The notes: generated by a model not told the origin, from the sequence alone. 64,000 nucleotides of DNA from Micromonospora sp. MW-13 (GCF_003434305.1 NZ_QKKX01000044.1:148591-212590), one strand, 5' to 3'. Positions 17,512-26,974 are shown, counted from the stretch's first letter. Made by a program: numbers and translations.

Positions 17512-18162
17512 TCAGCGGTCCTGCGCGGGCGCGGCGATGCCCTCCTCGATCGCCAGCCGGGTCAGCTCCGGCCGCCGCCGACGCCCCGTCTTCTCCCGGA
17601 TCCGGTCGAGGTGGGACCGGACGGTACGGACACTGATCATCAACGCCTCCGCGATGTCCTGGTCCCGCTCGCCGGCTGCCAGCAGCGACAGCACCTGACG
17701 TTCCCGGTCGGACAACGGCACCCGGTACAGCGGCTGCCGTCCCCGGGACGAGTCCAGCAGGATCGAGGCCAGGGTCGGCGACACGTAGGTGTTGCCGGCG
17801 GCGATCTCCCGTACCGCCCGGAGGATCTCGTCGGCGTCGGCGTCCTTGGTCAGGTAGCCGCGGGCCCCGGCGGCGATCGCCCCGAGCACGTCGGACTGGT
17901 CACCGTGCGCGGACACCACCAGCACCCGGTGGCCCATCCCGGCGACCGCGACCACCGCCGCCGCGTCGCGTGCCCCGGGCAGCCGCAGATCGAGGATCAC
18001 CACTCCCCCGCCGGGCTGCCGGTACGCCGCGAACTCCTCCACCGACTTGGCGGTCACCCCGACCTGGACGTCCGGCGCGTCCCCGAGCGCGCGGACCAGC
18101 GCGGCCCGATAGAGGGGGTGGTCCTCCACCACCGACACCTCGATCGTCGGCACGCCGGTCAC
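17512..18162 (-). CDS. NarL/FixJ-family response regulator, coupled to eccB
   Basis: A 216-residue protein. The receiver domain starts IEVSVVEDHPLYRAAL (acidic pocket) with phospho-acceptor Asp in VVILDLRLPG near residue 57 and the conserved Lys in LTKDADADEI. The LuxR-type helix-turn-helix runs LSDRERQVLSLLAAGERDQDIAEALMISVRTVRSHLDRI. GTG at 18162 overlaps the eccB stop (GTGA), so it is co-translated with eccB. No kinase is adjacent; the only cognate-type kinase nearby is at the far end of the secretion locus (36561-37871). I infer it regulates this type VII locus. Confidence 0.9.
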   Translation of the reverse strand: MTGVPTIEVSVVEDHPLYRAALVRALGDAPDVQVGVTAKSVEEFAAYRQPGGGVVILDLRLPGARDAAAVVAVAGMGHRVLVVSAHGDQSDVLGAIAAGARGYLTKDADADEILRAVREIAAGNTYVSPTLASILLDSSRGRQPLYRVPLSDRERQVLSLLAAGERDQDIAEALMISVRTVRSHLDRIREKTGRRRRPELTRLAIEEGIAAPAQDR

Positions 18163-19601
18163 CGGGTCTCCCCCGCGCCGGTGGCCCGGGGGGCGGCGGC
18201 CGGGGCGGCGGGCCGCTGGGCGGCGGCCGGGTCCAGCACCGGGCCGACGGGGAACAGCGCCAGCACGGTCGGTGGCACCGGCGTGGGCCGAACCGCCCCG
18301 TACCCGAGCGCCTTGAGCGCGTCGCCGTCCGGTACCGGATGCCGCACGCCCTGGTCGGTGAGGAGGAAGACGGCGCCGAGGACGGCCTGCGGTGTCGGTC
18401 GCTCGCGCACCACCGCGGCCCTGCCGGCCGGTACGAACACCGTGTCGGCCCCCGTGCCACCACCGGCCGCCATCGGCGCCACCCCGGCCGGCACACCGGT
18501 GGCGGCGCCCAGCCTGACCACCGCCCGATCGCCGTCCACCGTCGCGCACACCGCAGCCCCTTCCTGGGGCACCTCGGCCGGCGGGGCGAGTCGGGCCGGA
18601 TACCCGGCGGCCGTGCCGGCCACCGGCTTCGACTGCGCCACGTCGGCCGGCGTCACCGCGATCTCGCGCGCCGCGCCGTCCGGGTAGGCCGCCCGGTTGG
18701 CCGGATTGCCGAGCACCAACGCCGCCTCGGTCTGTCCGATCGCCAGCAGCCCGTCGGCGTGGACCAGGTAGTAGCGGGCCTCGGCGCCGACGGTCGTGGC
18801 GGCGAGCACCTGGCCGACCCGGGTGCTCAGGTCACCGACCCGGGGCCCGGCGGCGCCCACCCGGGACACCGTGATCAGTCGCAGGTCCGGACCGGCGACA
18901 ACCGCGCTCAGCCAGGCCCCGCTGACCGGCAGCGGGCGTACCGCGTCGTAGCCGAGGGCAACCGCCGTGGCCGGGTCGGCGATGCGGTGCCGGCGCCCGG
19001 CCACCAGCGCGTGCTCGGTGCCGTCCGGGCCGGCGACCAGCAACGCGGTCGCCGCGTCCACCTCGGTGCCCACCGGCGCGACCCCGGCCAGCGCCGTGGT
19101 GACCGGCGCGGTGCCCGCCGGCCGGCCGTCGGCGATCTGCGCACAGACGGTGAACGGCCCGGTCAACAGGCGGTCCCGGCCCGGCAACGACGACGGCGCG
19201 CCGGGGATCCCGAGCGGGACGCCGCGTGGCGCACCCGCCAGCGACTTGCTCGACACCCGGCTGGTGGCGGTGCCGTCACCGCCCGCGAGCAGCCGCGCCG
19301 AGGCGTAGTTGAGCATCGGGTGCAGCAACCCGTCGGCGCCCATCACGTACGCCGCTCCGGTGTCCTTGTCGATCACCACCTGGCCGGGCTTGCGCCAGTC
19401 GGTGTTCGCGCCGGGCCGCAGGAACCCGTACACCCCGAAGCCGGCGGTCACCAGCAGGGTGACCGCCGCGCCGAGCGCACACCCGATGACCAGACGGCGA
19501 CTCGGCGACACCGGGTGGTTGGCGTCACCGACCTGTAGCGCCGAGACGAGCCGGCGGCGAAGGAACTGGTAGGCCTGTAGTTGGTCGCGCTGTGTCCACA
19601 T
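18159..19601 (-). CDS. eccB: Type VII secretion protein EccB
   Basis: A 480-residue protein with the EccB signature opening MWTQRDQLQAYQFLRRRLVSALQVGD, one membrane helix near residues 38-62 (LVIGCALGAAVTLLVTAGFGVYGFL), and a large extracytoplasmic repeat domain beginning GQVVIDKDTGAAYVMGADGLLHPMLNYASARLL, ending in a proline/alanine tail. EccB is a core part of the ESX membrane complex. It is divergent from eccE with 98 bases between them and co-translated with the response regulator. Confidence 0.95.
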   Translation of the reverse strand: MWTQRDQLQAYQFLRRRLVSALQVGDANHPVSPSRRLVIGCALGAAVTLLVTAGFGVYGFLRPGANTDWRKPGQVVIDKDTGAAYVMGADGLLHPMLNYASARLLAGGDGTATSRVSSKSLAGAPRGVPLGIPGAPSSLPGRDRLLTGPFTVCAQIADGRPAGTAPVTTALAGVAPVGTEVDAATALLVAGPDGTEHALVAGRRHRIADPATAVALGYDAVRPLPVSGAWLSAVVAGPDLRLITVSRVGAAGPRVGDLSTRVGQVLAATTVGAEARYYLVHADGLLAIGQTEAALVLGNPANRAAYPDGAAREIAVTPADVAQSKPVAGTAAGYPARLAPPAEVPQEGAAVCATVDGDRAVVRLGAATGVPAGVAPMAAGGGTGADTVFVPAGRAAVVRERPTPQAVLGAVFLLTDQGVRHPVPDGDALKALGYGAVRPTPVPPTVLALFPVGPVLDPAAAQRPAAPAAAPRATGAGETR

Positions 19602-19699
19602 CAGTTCGTCCCCGCCATGGTGCGGTGCACGCCCGGTGCACTAGAACTACGGATACAAGGTACGGATCGCCGACGACATCGAGCCCAGGGAGCCGAGCC
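19602..19699. promoter_or_regulatory. Divergent eccB/eccE promoter region
   Basis: These 98 bases must drive both eccB (left) and eccE (right). GGTGCACGCCCGGTGCAC at 19624-19641 holds two GTGCAC palindromes 11 bases apart and could be an operator. On the minus strand GTACCTTGTATCCGTA (about 19658-19673) loosely resembles the repeated element found before the WXG100 genes. Confidence 0.4.
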
Positions 19700-20806
19700 A
19701 TGCCGACAGCCGCACCGGCCACCGCGCCGCCGATCAGTTCCACCCGGCACCGGGCTGGGCCGCCGATGCCCGTACCACCGGTGGGGCAGCGCAGCCTGCG
19801 TGGACTCGGCGTCGGCCGGCTGGTGCTCTGGCAGTGCGCGGTGCTGGGCGCGGTGGCCGCCGGTGGGCCGTCCGGCGTGGTCGGCGGCACGCTCACCGGG
19901 GTGGCAGCGGTCGTGCTGCTCGGCACCGGGGTGCGCTGGCACGGCCGGTGGCTGTCCGACTGGGTGCTGGTCCGGCACCGCTTCCGGCGTCGGTCCCGGC
20001 ACGCCCGGCCGGCCCTGCCCGGCCTGCGGACCCGGACCGAGGCGGACCGGGCGGGCAACCGGATCGGGCTGGCCGGTGACGGCAGTTCGTGGAGCGCGCT
20101 GCTGCGCGTCGAACCCGACGGCGACCTCGACGACCTGCTGCGCCGGCTGCTGTCCCGCTACGACGACCCCGATCTGCCGCTGGCCGGCGCGCAACTGGTC
20201 GACTTGGTCTCGCCCGGCACCGGCACCGCGGCGCGCTGGATAGCGATCCGGCTCGACCCCGAGACGGCCGCCCGGGCGGTCCGGGCCCGGGGCGGCGGCC
20301 AGACCGGGGCGGTACGTGCCGCGGGCACGGCCGCGCTGCGGCTCGCCGCCGACCTGCGGGCCGCCGGGCATCAGGTCACCACGCTCGACGGCGGTCAACT
20401 GCGCGACGCGTGGGCCGCCGTACTCGGTGTCGACTCGCGGCGCGCGGACGAACCCGGCACCGAGACCTGGCACTACTGGTCGCTGGGCATGCTGCACCAG
20501 GTCTGCTACCGACCGCGCCGAGCCGCCCGGAGCCTGACCGAGGTGGCCACGCTGCTGCGCCGGCACGCCGCCACACCGGCCCTGGTCAGCACCGTGTCGG
20601 TACGGTGGGACCGGCAACGCGGCGGCGGAACCCGCAGCACGGCGCTGGTCCGGCTCGGGGTGCCCGCCGGCCCGGCCCGGGAGGCGGTCGCCGAGGCGGT
20701 CCGGCAGGCCACCGCCGACTTCGACCGGGACCTGGTCCCGCTGGACGGGGCGCATGCCGAGGCGGCCTGGGCGACGCTGCCGCTGGCTGGCCTGCCGGTG
20801 GGTTAG
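19700..20806 (+). CDS. eccE: Type VII secretion protein EccE
   Basis: A 368-residue protein. ATG at 19700 follows AGGGAG. Two membrane helices lie near residues 38-75 (LVLWQCAVLGAVAAGG and VVGGTLTGVAAVVLLGTG), followed by a cytosolic domain with ETWHYWSLGMLHQVCYRPRRAARSLTEVATLLRR and a C-terminal alpha/beta part. This is the EccE pattern, the peripheral subunit of the ESX complex. The TAG stop overlaps the TAA stop of the convergent eccD by 3 bases, so there is no room for a terminator between them. Confidence 0.88.
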   Translation: MPTAAPATAPPISSTRHRAGPPMPVPPVGQRSLRGLGVGRLVLWQCAVLGAVAAGGPSGVVGGTLTGVAAVVLLGTGVRWHGRWLSDWVLVRHRFRRRSRHARPALPGLRTRTEADRAGNRIGLAGDGSSWSALLRVEPDGDLDDLLRRLLSRYDDPDLPLAGAQLVDLVSPGTGTAARWIAIRLDPETAARAVRARGGGQTGAVRAAGTAALRLAADLRAAGHQVTTLDGGQLRDAWAAVLGVDSRRADEPGTETWHYWSLGMLHQVCYRPRRAARSLTEVATLLRRHAATPALVSTVSVRWDRQRGGGTRSTALVRLGVPAGPAREAVAEAVRQATADFDRDLVPLDGAHAEAAWATLPLAGLPVG

Positions 20807-22176
20807 CCACCCCATGCGCGTACCGCGCCGTAGATGTCGAGCACCGCGCCCGCTACCGGCACCAGACCGAGCAGCACCAGGAACTCGACCACGTCGAGCA
20901 GCCGGCCCCAGTACGGCGACGGTGTGTTGGCGGCGGCCCGGACCGCGTACGTCGCGCAGACCACTCCGGTCACCAGGAGCAGCCCGGCGAGGAGCAGCCG
21001 CGTTCCGGGTCCGCCGGCCAGGCTCGCCCGAGCCGTCAGGCCGAGCACCGACCCGGCACCGGCCAGCAACAGGGCGGCCCGCTGGCCGAGGCCGACGTAG
21101 GCGCGGGCGCGCAGCAACAGCGCTGCGCCGGCCAGACCGGCCAGCGCCCACGCCCAGCGACCGCCGCCGGACAGGAGTATCCCGACGCAACCGGCCACGA
21201 TGACCGCCAGGCCCCAGAGCAGACCGGTCAGGATCCGTTCGGCGGCCTCGGTGTCCCCGACCACCTCGGGTCCGAGCGTCGGCCGCTCGTCCCGGCGGAA
21301 CGCCTCCACATCGGTCGGCACCCCGGGCAACGGCAGCCGGCCGAGCCGGAGCGCGAGCATCGGCAGCGCCGGACTGGCCACCACGGCCACGCAACAGGTG
21401 ACCGCCGCGACCGAGGCGGGCGAGGAGGCGGTGAGCAGGTCGGCGAGCGCGCCGAGACCACCGGCCGCGGCAGCCACCGCGGCGGCGGCGAACCGCTGCT
21501 CCGCCACCACCACGGCGGCCGCCGCCGTGTAGAGGGTGACCGCCGTGCCGGCCAACGCCAGCCGACCCGCGGTCAACTCCATCGCCGCGCCCGGACCACC
21601 GAGCACCGCCAGCCCGCCGATCAGCGCGGCCGGTACGCCACCGGCGGCCACCGCCGCACCGAGACCTCGGTCGCCGAACGCCCGCGACATCGCCCCACCG
21701 GCGAGCAGCAGCACCAGGGCCAGGATGCCGGCGAGCAGCGCGACGGCCGACGCGGCGAGCCCGCTGAGGCCGACCGCGACCGCGACCGCGGTGAAGGCCA
21801 GCGCGGCTACCGCACCGCCGACCTTCCGGGACACCGCCGCCCGCCACACCCCGGGCCGGTCCGCGGCGGCGCTCGCGATGGCGTCCACCACGTCGTCGAA
21901 GAGCATCGGGGTGGCCCGCCGGTCGACCGTCTCCAGGTAGAGCACCTCGCCGTCGCGCACCCCGGCGCCGCTGACGGTGACCGCGCCGTCCAGCGGCGGC
22001 CCCCCGAAGCGGCGCAGCTCCCAGCCGACCCCGCCGGCCCGGTCAGCGTTGGTGGCGAGCAGCCGGACCAACTGCGGAAGCAGCTCCGCCACCGTGCTCT
22101 GCGTCGGCAGCGACACGTCGAGACGGGCGTGTGGCGCTACCACGGTGACCCGCCGGGGAGCGAGCGCGGTGGTCAC
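20803..22176 (-). CDS. eccD: Type VII secretion integral membrane protein EccD
   Basis: A 457-residue protein with an N-terminal ubiquitin-like (YukD) domain, RRVTVVAPHARLDVSLPTQSTVAELLPQLVRLL to about residue 90, then roughly eleven hydrophobic helices. EccD lines the ESX pore complex. GTG at 22176 overlaps the stop of the YbaB-like gene (GTGA). It ends the minus-strand operon that begins at 26837. Confidence 0.93.
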   Translation of the reverse strand: MTTALAPRRVTVVAPHARLDVSLPTQSTVAELLPQLVRLLATNADRAGGVGWELRRFGGPPLDGAVTVSGAGVRDGEVLYLETVDRRATPMLFDDVVDAIASAAADRPGVWRAAVSRKVGGAVAALAFTAVAVAVGLSGLAASAVALLAGILALVLLLAGGAMSRAFGDRGLGAAVAAGGVPAALIGGLAVLGGPGAAMELTAGRLALAGTAVTLYTAAAAVVVAEQRFAAAAVAAAAGGLGALADLLTASSPASVAAVTCCVAVVASPALPMLALRLGRLPLPGVPTDVEAFRRDERPTLGPEVVGDTEAAERILTGLLWGLAVIVAGCVGILLSGGGRWAWALAGLAGAALLLRARAYVGLGQRAALLLAGAGSVLGLTARASLAGGPGTRLLLAGLLLVTGVVCATYAVRAAANTPSPYWGRLLDVVEFLVLLGLVPVAGAVLDIYGAVRAWGG

Positions 22177-22475
22177 TGCTGGGCCTCGCCGAGCAGCGGG
22201 GCGTACCTCGCCTCACTGGCCGCCGCCAGCTTGGCCAGGCCGTCGTTCACCGCCTCCAGCACGAGTTGGCCGAGGGTGTGCGCGTCGTAGCGACGCAGCA
22301 CCTGCGGGTCGATGGTCACCTCGGTGAACCGGCCGTCGCCCCTGAGCTTCACGGTGACGTCGCCGTTGCCGGCGTACCCGGTCAGCTCCATGGTCGTCAC
22401 CGAGCGCTGAATCTCCTCGATCCGTTGTTGCTGCTCACGCACCTGGGCGAGCAGATCCTCGATCGCCGGTTCCAT
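22173..22475 (-). CDS. YbaB/EbfC-family protein in the ESX operon
   Basis: A 100-residue protein. ATG at 22475 is chosen for the GGAGGG upstream; an in-frame GTG at 22505 would add ten residues. An N-terminal coiled coil (DLLAQVREQQQRIEEIQRSVTTMEL) precedes the YbaB core GNGDVTVKLRGDGRFTEVTIDPQVLRRYDAHTLGQLVLEAVNDGLAKL. YbaB proteins bind DNA nonspecifically elsewhere; members of this subfamily recur in actinobacterial type VII loci (EspL-like), where a chaperone role is thought more likely. Function here is inferred from context. Confidence 0.85.
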   Translation of the reverse strand: MEPAIEDLLAQVREQQQRIEEIQRSVTTMELTGYAGNGDVTVKLRGDGRFTEVTIDPQVLRRYDAHTLGQLVLEAVNDGLAKLAAASEARYAPLLGEAQQ

Positions 22476-22532
22476 CTGTCGTCTTCCCTCCGGTGTCACC
22501 GCCACCCGCGGTTGCCGTCGCCTGCCGCCGGG

Positions 22533-24941
22533 CTACGGCCGCCGCCCCTGCACGTCGTATTGGATCGACTCACGGGTATGAGTCGCAAGGTTCCCGAGAT
22601 ACACGTACTGCGCGGCGGTGCTGTAGGCGTCCATGTAGTCGGCCCGGCCCGGATCAGCCCGGGCCCACCGTACGGCCTCCTCAGCAGCCGCGCCATGCAG
22701 CGCGCCAACCGGCACGGTCGGCGCCGATCCGCCGGTGCGTAGCTCGAAACTGGCGAGGTCGCCGGCCGCCGTGTAGACCGTCCCGTTGCCGGTGAGCTGC
22801 GGGTGGTGGAAGACCTCGGTGGGCAGGCCCTGCGGATGCACCAGGGCGGGCGCCTGTAGGGAACCGGTGACGACGTTGGCCGCCTGCCCGAAGGCGAAGC
22901 CGGCGAACGAGCCGACCTCCGGCAGCTTGCCGACACCGAACCCGACCACGTCCTTGACCGCGTTGGCGATCGCCACCTGCCGGGCGTACGCCTCCTGCGC
23001 CGTGCGGGTGGCCTGCTCGGCGTCCTGCACGTTGGCGTGCCAGATCGCGTTGGCGGCCGCGGCGTTGGTCAGGCCGTCCACGTTGCCGGCGTACCGGCCC
23101 GCCTGTTCCATCGGGATGGTGCCGGCGTCGGCCTGGCGCAGCAGGTACTCCTGGTACAGGTCGGCCGCCGCGTTGATCTCGTCACGGCCGTCCTGGGTGA
23201 CCTGGCCGAGCATCAGCATGTGCCGGGCGTCGGTGCTGCCCAGGCGCTGCGCCGCCGGATCGGTGTCCAGGCCGTCGAGCGGCTGGGCGTACAGGTCCAT
23301 GTTCGGCACGGTGGCCCGGGCGATCGCCTCGGCGAAGTGCGGGTTCTCCCGCATGGCGGCCAGGGTCTGCGGGTACGACGCCGGGTCGGTGATCGTCTGG
23401 GTGAGGTTGACGTACGCACCGCGGGCCAGGTCGTGCTCGACGGGATCGGCTGTTGCGGCACCGATCCAGTCGACGACCCGGCCCGCGGTGCGGCCGTCGT
23501 CCGCCCAGCCGAAGCCGGCCAGCCGGCGCAGCGTCTCGCCGTCGCTGGCCAGCGCCGCGTCGGCGGCGTGGTTACGGGTGGACACGTCGAGCAGCGGGGT
23601 CAGCGTCGCGTCCACCCGCGACTTGTCCCAGAGCACCGCGTCGTCGGTCGACACGTAGTACCCGGGCTGGTTGGGGCTGTGCCGGGACAGGTCGTCCAGG
23701 CGCTGGGTCACGTCGGCCATCTCACCGACCCGACGCGTCACCGCGGCGGAATAGTCGGCTCCGGCCACGAGGTCCCGGTCGGCCGCGCCGGTGAGCTGGG
23801 ACAACGCCTCCCACTGGGCGTAGCGGGGCACGTCCAGCCGGTTGGTGTAGACCGTCTCGCCGATCGCCCCGGTCAGCGGCGCCCGGCCCGGCACGGACGG
23901 CACCTCCTGCGTGAAGCCGAACGAGTTGGTGCCGATGTTGGTCTCGATGGCCGCCGGGGTGTGCACCAGGTCGCGAATCGCGGCAGGCAGGTCGGCCGGG
24001 TCCTGCGAGAGGGTCAGGATGCCGTTGCCGACGGTCCGTAGCATCGCCTGCCGGTCGGCGGGGGCGAAGCCCGGGGCGGTCTCGCCGAACATGCCGAACA
24101 GGCTGGTCTGGTAGCGGTGCTCGGTGGCCTTGAGATAACCCGGCAGGTCGAACACCCGGTCGCCGAGCGCGCCGTAGAACGACGTCAGGAAGGCCTTGTC
24201 CTCGGCGGACGGTGGCTGGCCGGCGCGTACCCGGTCGGTGATCACGGCGAGTTGCGCCATGCTCTGGCGGAACTGCGCCGGCGAGACGTCCCCGCCGAGC
24301 GCGGCCAGCACCGACTCCGCGGCGAGACGTCCGTCGGCGCCGGCCGCGGCGGCCGGACCGGCGGCGCCCGCGGGGTGCGGCCCGCCGAGTTCGGTGGCGA
24401 CCTGCGCCAGCACCGTACCGAGCCGGTCACACACCCCGCGCATCGCGCTCAACGCCTGTTCGCCGACGCTTCGGGCCTGGCCGAGCAGGGCGGAGACCTG
24501 GCTGCTCGGCACCGCCCGGGCGGCGGCCACCAGGAGCTGGGCGTTGGCCCGGAACCGGGCGATGACCACGTCGGCGGTACTCGCGGCGGCCTGGAGTCCG
24601 CCGGCCGCGCGGTCCAGCGCGGCGGCGTGCTGGCGCAGCCGCGCCTCGGTGCCGTCGAGCCCGGTGCTGACCCGGCCGGCGGCGGCGCCGAACGCGTCGT
24701 ACGCCGAGCCGTGCCAGTGCGCCGACAGTCCGCTGCGGCGCCGGTCGAGCTCGCCGGAGACACCCGCTGCCCGGTCGGCGATCGCCAGGTAGGAGTGGGC
24801 CACGGCCCGCAGCCCGGCCGGGTCGCCGGTGAGCTGCCGGCGGTACTCGGCGAGCACCGTGGCGTACCGGTCGAGCAGCCAGGACAGCGCGCCGGACAGA
24901 TTGACGGTGCCGCCGACCAGGACGGAAGAGGCGCCGGCCAC
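22533..24941 (-). CDS. Large WXG-like protein, candidate type VII substrate
   Basis: An 802-residue protein starting at GTG with AGGTGG 8 bases upstream. The first 200 residues are helical with a WHG (WXG-type) turn at residues 76-78 (LSAHWHGSAYDAF), as in WXG100/PPE-like proteins. Residues 230-760 form a large, mostly helical domain with conserved-looking AIRDLVHTPAAIETNIGTNSFGF and AYVNLTQTITDPASYPQTLAAM, unlike any enzyme I know. No signal peptide or membrane helix is evident. It lies in the operon with eccD, so I infer a secreted or surface component of this system. Confidence 0.7.
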   Translation of the reverse strand: MAGASSVLVGGTVNLSGALSWLLDRYATVLAEYRRQLTGDPAGLRAVAHSYLAIADRAAGVSGELDRRRSGLSAHWHGSAYDAFGAAAGRVSTGLDGTEARLRQHAAALDRAAGGLQAAASTADVVIARFRANAQLLVAAARAVPSSQVSALLGQARSVGEQALSAMRGVCDRLGTVLAQVATELGGPHPAGAAGPAAAAGADGRLAAESVLAALGGDVSPAQFRQSMAQLAVITDRVRAGQPPSAEDKAFLTSFYGALGDRVFDLPGYLKATEHRYQTSLFGMFGETAPGFAPADRQAMLRTVGNGILTLSQDPADLPAAIRDLVHTPAAIETNIGTNSFGFTQEVPSVPGRAPLTGAIGETVYTNRLDVPRYAQWEALSQLTGAADRDLVAGADYSAAVTRRVGEMADVTQRLDDLSRHSPNQPGYYVSTDDAVLWDKSRVDATLTPLLDVSTRNHAADAALASDGETLRRLAGFGWADDGRTAGRVVDWIGAATADPVEHDLARGAYVNLTQTITDPASYPQTLAAMRENPHFAEAIARATVPNMDLYAQPLDGLDTDPAAQRLGSTDARHMLMLGQVTQDGRDEINAAADLYQEYLLRQADAGTIPMEQAGRYAGNVDGLTNAAAANAIWHANVQDAEQATRTAQEAYARQVAIANAVKDVVGFGVGKLPEVGSFAGFAFGQAANVVTGSLQAPALVHPQGLPTEVFHHPQLTGNGTVYTAAGDLASFELRTGGSAPTVPVGALHGAAAEEAVRWARADPGRADYMDAYSTAAQYVYLGNLATHTRESIQYDVQGRRP

Positions 24942-24944
24942 CGG

Positions 24945-26051
24945 TCAGTCCACCTTGACCGAGCCGTCGGCGCCGACGCTGATGTCCGCGTCGACGCTCT
25001 GCCCGCCGGAGCTGGCGGTGACCTCGATGTCGAACGCGCGTCCGGTGTCCACCGGCACCTCGACGGTCACCGTCAGGTCACCCTTGCTGGCCGTGACCGT
25101 CACCTCGTCGCCGTCGCCGTCGGCACCGGGCCCGGACGGGGCGGACGACGGCGGCCCGTCCACCGACCCGGACGGGGGGATCGGCAGGGTCTGCACCGGG
25201 CCGGTGGGCGTCGTCGTCACCGGCGTCCCACCGGAGGAGGGCGAGGACTGACCGGGTTGGACCGCGACCCACTGGTCGGTGCCGAGCGCCGAGGGCAGGT
25301 AGCTGCTCATCGAGCCACCGGTCGGGTAGCCCGAGCCGTTGAACGACGGCATGCCGTAGCCGCCGCCCAGGGCCGCCTGCCCCGCCCCGCTGGCGATGCC
25401 GGCCATCGGCGGTGGCGCGAGCACCGGGTTGCCCGCGCTCCCGGCCGGCAGCGCCGCGGCGGACGCCGAGCCACCGTCGTTGTTCTTCGAGAACAACTGC
25501 TCGATCTGGCCGACGATGGTGGCCAGGCCGGTCAGGATCTGGCCGAGGTTGGTCACTCCGATGGCGGTGAGGATGCCACCGATCCCGGTGAGGAACGCCT
25601 TGAGGATCCCGGTGGTGCTGACCGCCAGCGCCCGGCCGGCCGCCTGGGTGTAGGGGTTGGACATCAGCGCGGCGACCGTCGGGTTCACCGCGCCGACCAC
25701 CGCCCGGTAGGCCGTCTGCGCGGTGGTCAGCTGCGCGGCGGCACCCTCCAGTTCCCGAACGCCGGCGAACACGGTCTCGATGATCTGCTGGAAGCTGGCG
25801 AAGGACTTGGTCAGCTTCTGCACCACGGAGTCGCTCGCCGATCCGGCGGACCACACCTCACGAAGCTGCTCGCGGGCCCGCTCCAGGTCGGCCAGGAGGG
25901 TGACCAGCCGGGCCACCCGCGCGGTCAACGCCGCAGCGTGGGCGAGGATCGCCTGCGGGTTACCGCCCACGATCGTGGGCAGCGCGACGGTGCCGGGCCC
26001 ACGACCGCTGGCAGCGGCGTCCATCGCGCCCGAGTTGGGAATGTCAAACAC
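24945..26051 (-). CDS. WXG-like helical protein with Gly/Ser/Pro-rich and acidic C-terminus
   Basis: A 368-residue protein from GTG at 26051 with AGAGAGGTG upstream. Residues 30-120 are alpha-helical with VWSAGSAS at the turn, typical of ESX substrates. Residues 120-190 are hydrophobic helices (GILKAFLTGIGGILTAIGVTNLGQILTGLATIV), then a low-complexity Gly/Ser/Pro stretch, then a C-terminal beta-rich domain EVTVTASKGDLTVTVEVPVDTG. The domain order suggests a secreted, possibly membrane- or wall-associated partner of the machine. No homologue of known function is recognised. Confidence 0.7.
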   Translation of the reverse strand: MFDIPNSGAMDAAASGRGPGTVALPTIVGGNPQAILAHAAALTARVARLVTLLADLERAREQLREVWSAGSASDSVVQKLTKSFASFQQIIETVFAGVRELEGAAAQLTTAQTAYRAVVGAVNPTVAALMSNPYTQAAGRALAVSTTGILKAFLTGIGGILTAIGVTNLGQILTGLATIVGQIEQLFSKNNDGGSASAAALPAGSAGNPVLAPPPMAGIASGAGQAALGGGYGMPSFNGSGYPTGGSMSSYLPSALGTDQWVAVQPGQSSPSSGGTPVTTTPTGPVQTLPIPPSGSVDGPPSSAPSGPGADGDGDEVTVTASKGDLTVTVEVPVDTGRAFDIEVTASSGGQSVDADISVGADGSVKVD

Positions 26052-26084
26052 GACGCACCTCTCTCGGCTTCACGTCGTCGGGGT

Positions 26085-26837
26085 TCACCACAGCGACGTC
26101 GCATCCGTCATCGGGCGGTAGACCCGGACGCGTCCGAACTCCGCCGCCGAGCCGACCGCCCCGTGGTTGTAGAGCTGGCCGTTCGCGCCGGCGACACCGA
26201 TCACCGGGCCACCGTCGCCGACGAAGGGCTGCACGACCACCACGTCGCCGGGGTGTACCAGGCCGGGCACGTCCCGCCCGCTGCCCGAGTAGACCGCCAA
26301 CAGGCCGACCCGTTCCTGGTTGGCCGGGCTGCGGTCGAGCCAGTCGGCGAAGTCCCGCGCGTCGCGGAAGGTCACCTCGGTCAGGGGCCGGGCCGAAAGC
26401 TCGCCGAGCCCCGCCCGGCCTAGATAGTCCAGCACGTTGCCGACCGACCCGGGCTCCCCCGCCGCGCCCGCGCTGTCGTTGATCGCGTAGCCGGCGAGGG
26501 CGGCGCTGGGCGCCGCACCGCTGCCGGTGGACGCCCCGCCCAGCGCGGCGGCGACCGCCTGGTCCGCGTCGTCGTAGTCGTTGGCGCTGCGGTGTACCAG
26601 GTCGTTGGTCTCCTGCAGCAGTTGCAGCAGCGTCCGCATGGTGCCGACGACCTGCCCCTGCATCGCGATGTTCGCCGACGCGACCGGCGAGCCCAGCTTC
26701 GCGAACGACGTCGGTGACAGGGTGAGCCGCTCCAGCTCCAGCACCGTGCTGTACGCCTGGAGCAGAAGGCCGACGATGTTGCCGACCACTCCACGTACGG
26801 CATCCGGCCGCACGTGGTACGACGAGTTTGTCGTCAT
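26085..26837 (-). CDS. ESX-type helical protein with YxxxD motif, candidate substrate
   Basis: A 250-residue protein, first gene of the minus-strand operon, from ATG at 26837 with GAAGGTG upstream. The N-terminal 95 residues are helical and end in DYDDAD, giving Tyr88 and Asp92 as a YxxxD type VII signal in the usual place after the helical pair. Residues 135-250 form a compact beta-rich domain (GDVVVVQPFVGDGGPVIGVAGANGQLYNHGAVG) with an RDARDFADWLDRS helix, resembling small hydrolase-like or CHAP-like folds but without a recognisable catalytic Cys. Function unknown. Confidence 0.7.
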   Translation of the reverse strand: MTTNSSYHVRPDAVRGVVGNIVGLLLQAYSTVLELERLTLSPTSFAKLGSPVASANIAMQGQVVGTMRTLLQLLQETNDLVHRSANDYDDADQAVAAALGGASTGSGAAPSAALAGYAINDSAGAAGEPGSVGNVLDYLGRAGLGELSARPLTEVTFRDARDFADWLDRSPANQERVGLLAVYSGSGRDVPGLVHPGDVVVVQPFVGDGGPVIGVAGANGQLYNHGAVGSAAEFGRVRVYRPMTDATSLW

Positions 26838-26959
26838 CGTTCGCACCTTCCCGCCAGATCACCCGGCCCGCGTCACACCGGGCCGGACAATTTCGACCGC
26901 GCTGGGCCGGTTCCCGGATGGTTGCGGGTCATCGTAGGTTGATGCGCGCGAGCCCTTAA

Positions 26960-26974
26960 ACGGCAAAACTACCC
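26960..26974 (-). promoter_or_regulatory. Repeat element in the divergent eccC region
   Basis: On the minus strand the 15-mer GGGTAGTTTTGCCGT matches both copies of the direct repeat found upstream of the WXG100 genes (31045 and 31069) at 12 of 15 and 12 of 15 positions. A weaker copy (GGTCACTTTGACGGA, 26984-26998) lies exactly 24 bases upstream in the same orientation. It sits before the gene starting at 26837 and about 65-80 bases from the eccC start, so it could serve either. Confidence 0.45.

Noticed and set aside
20089..22290. Long plus-strand frame antisense to eccD
   Set aside because: No motif and Arg/Gln-rich translation; eccD and eccE explain the region.
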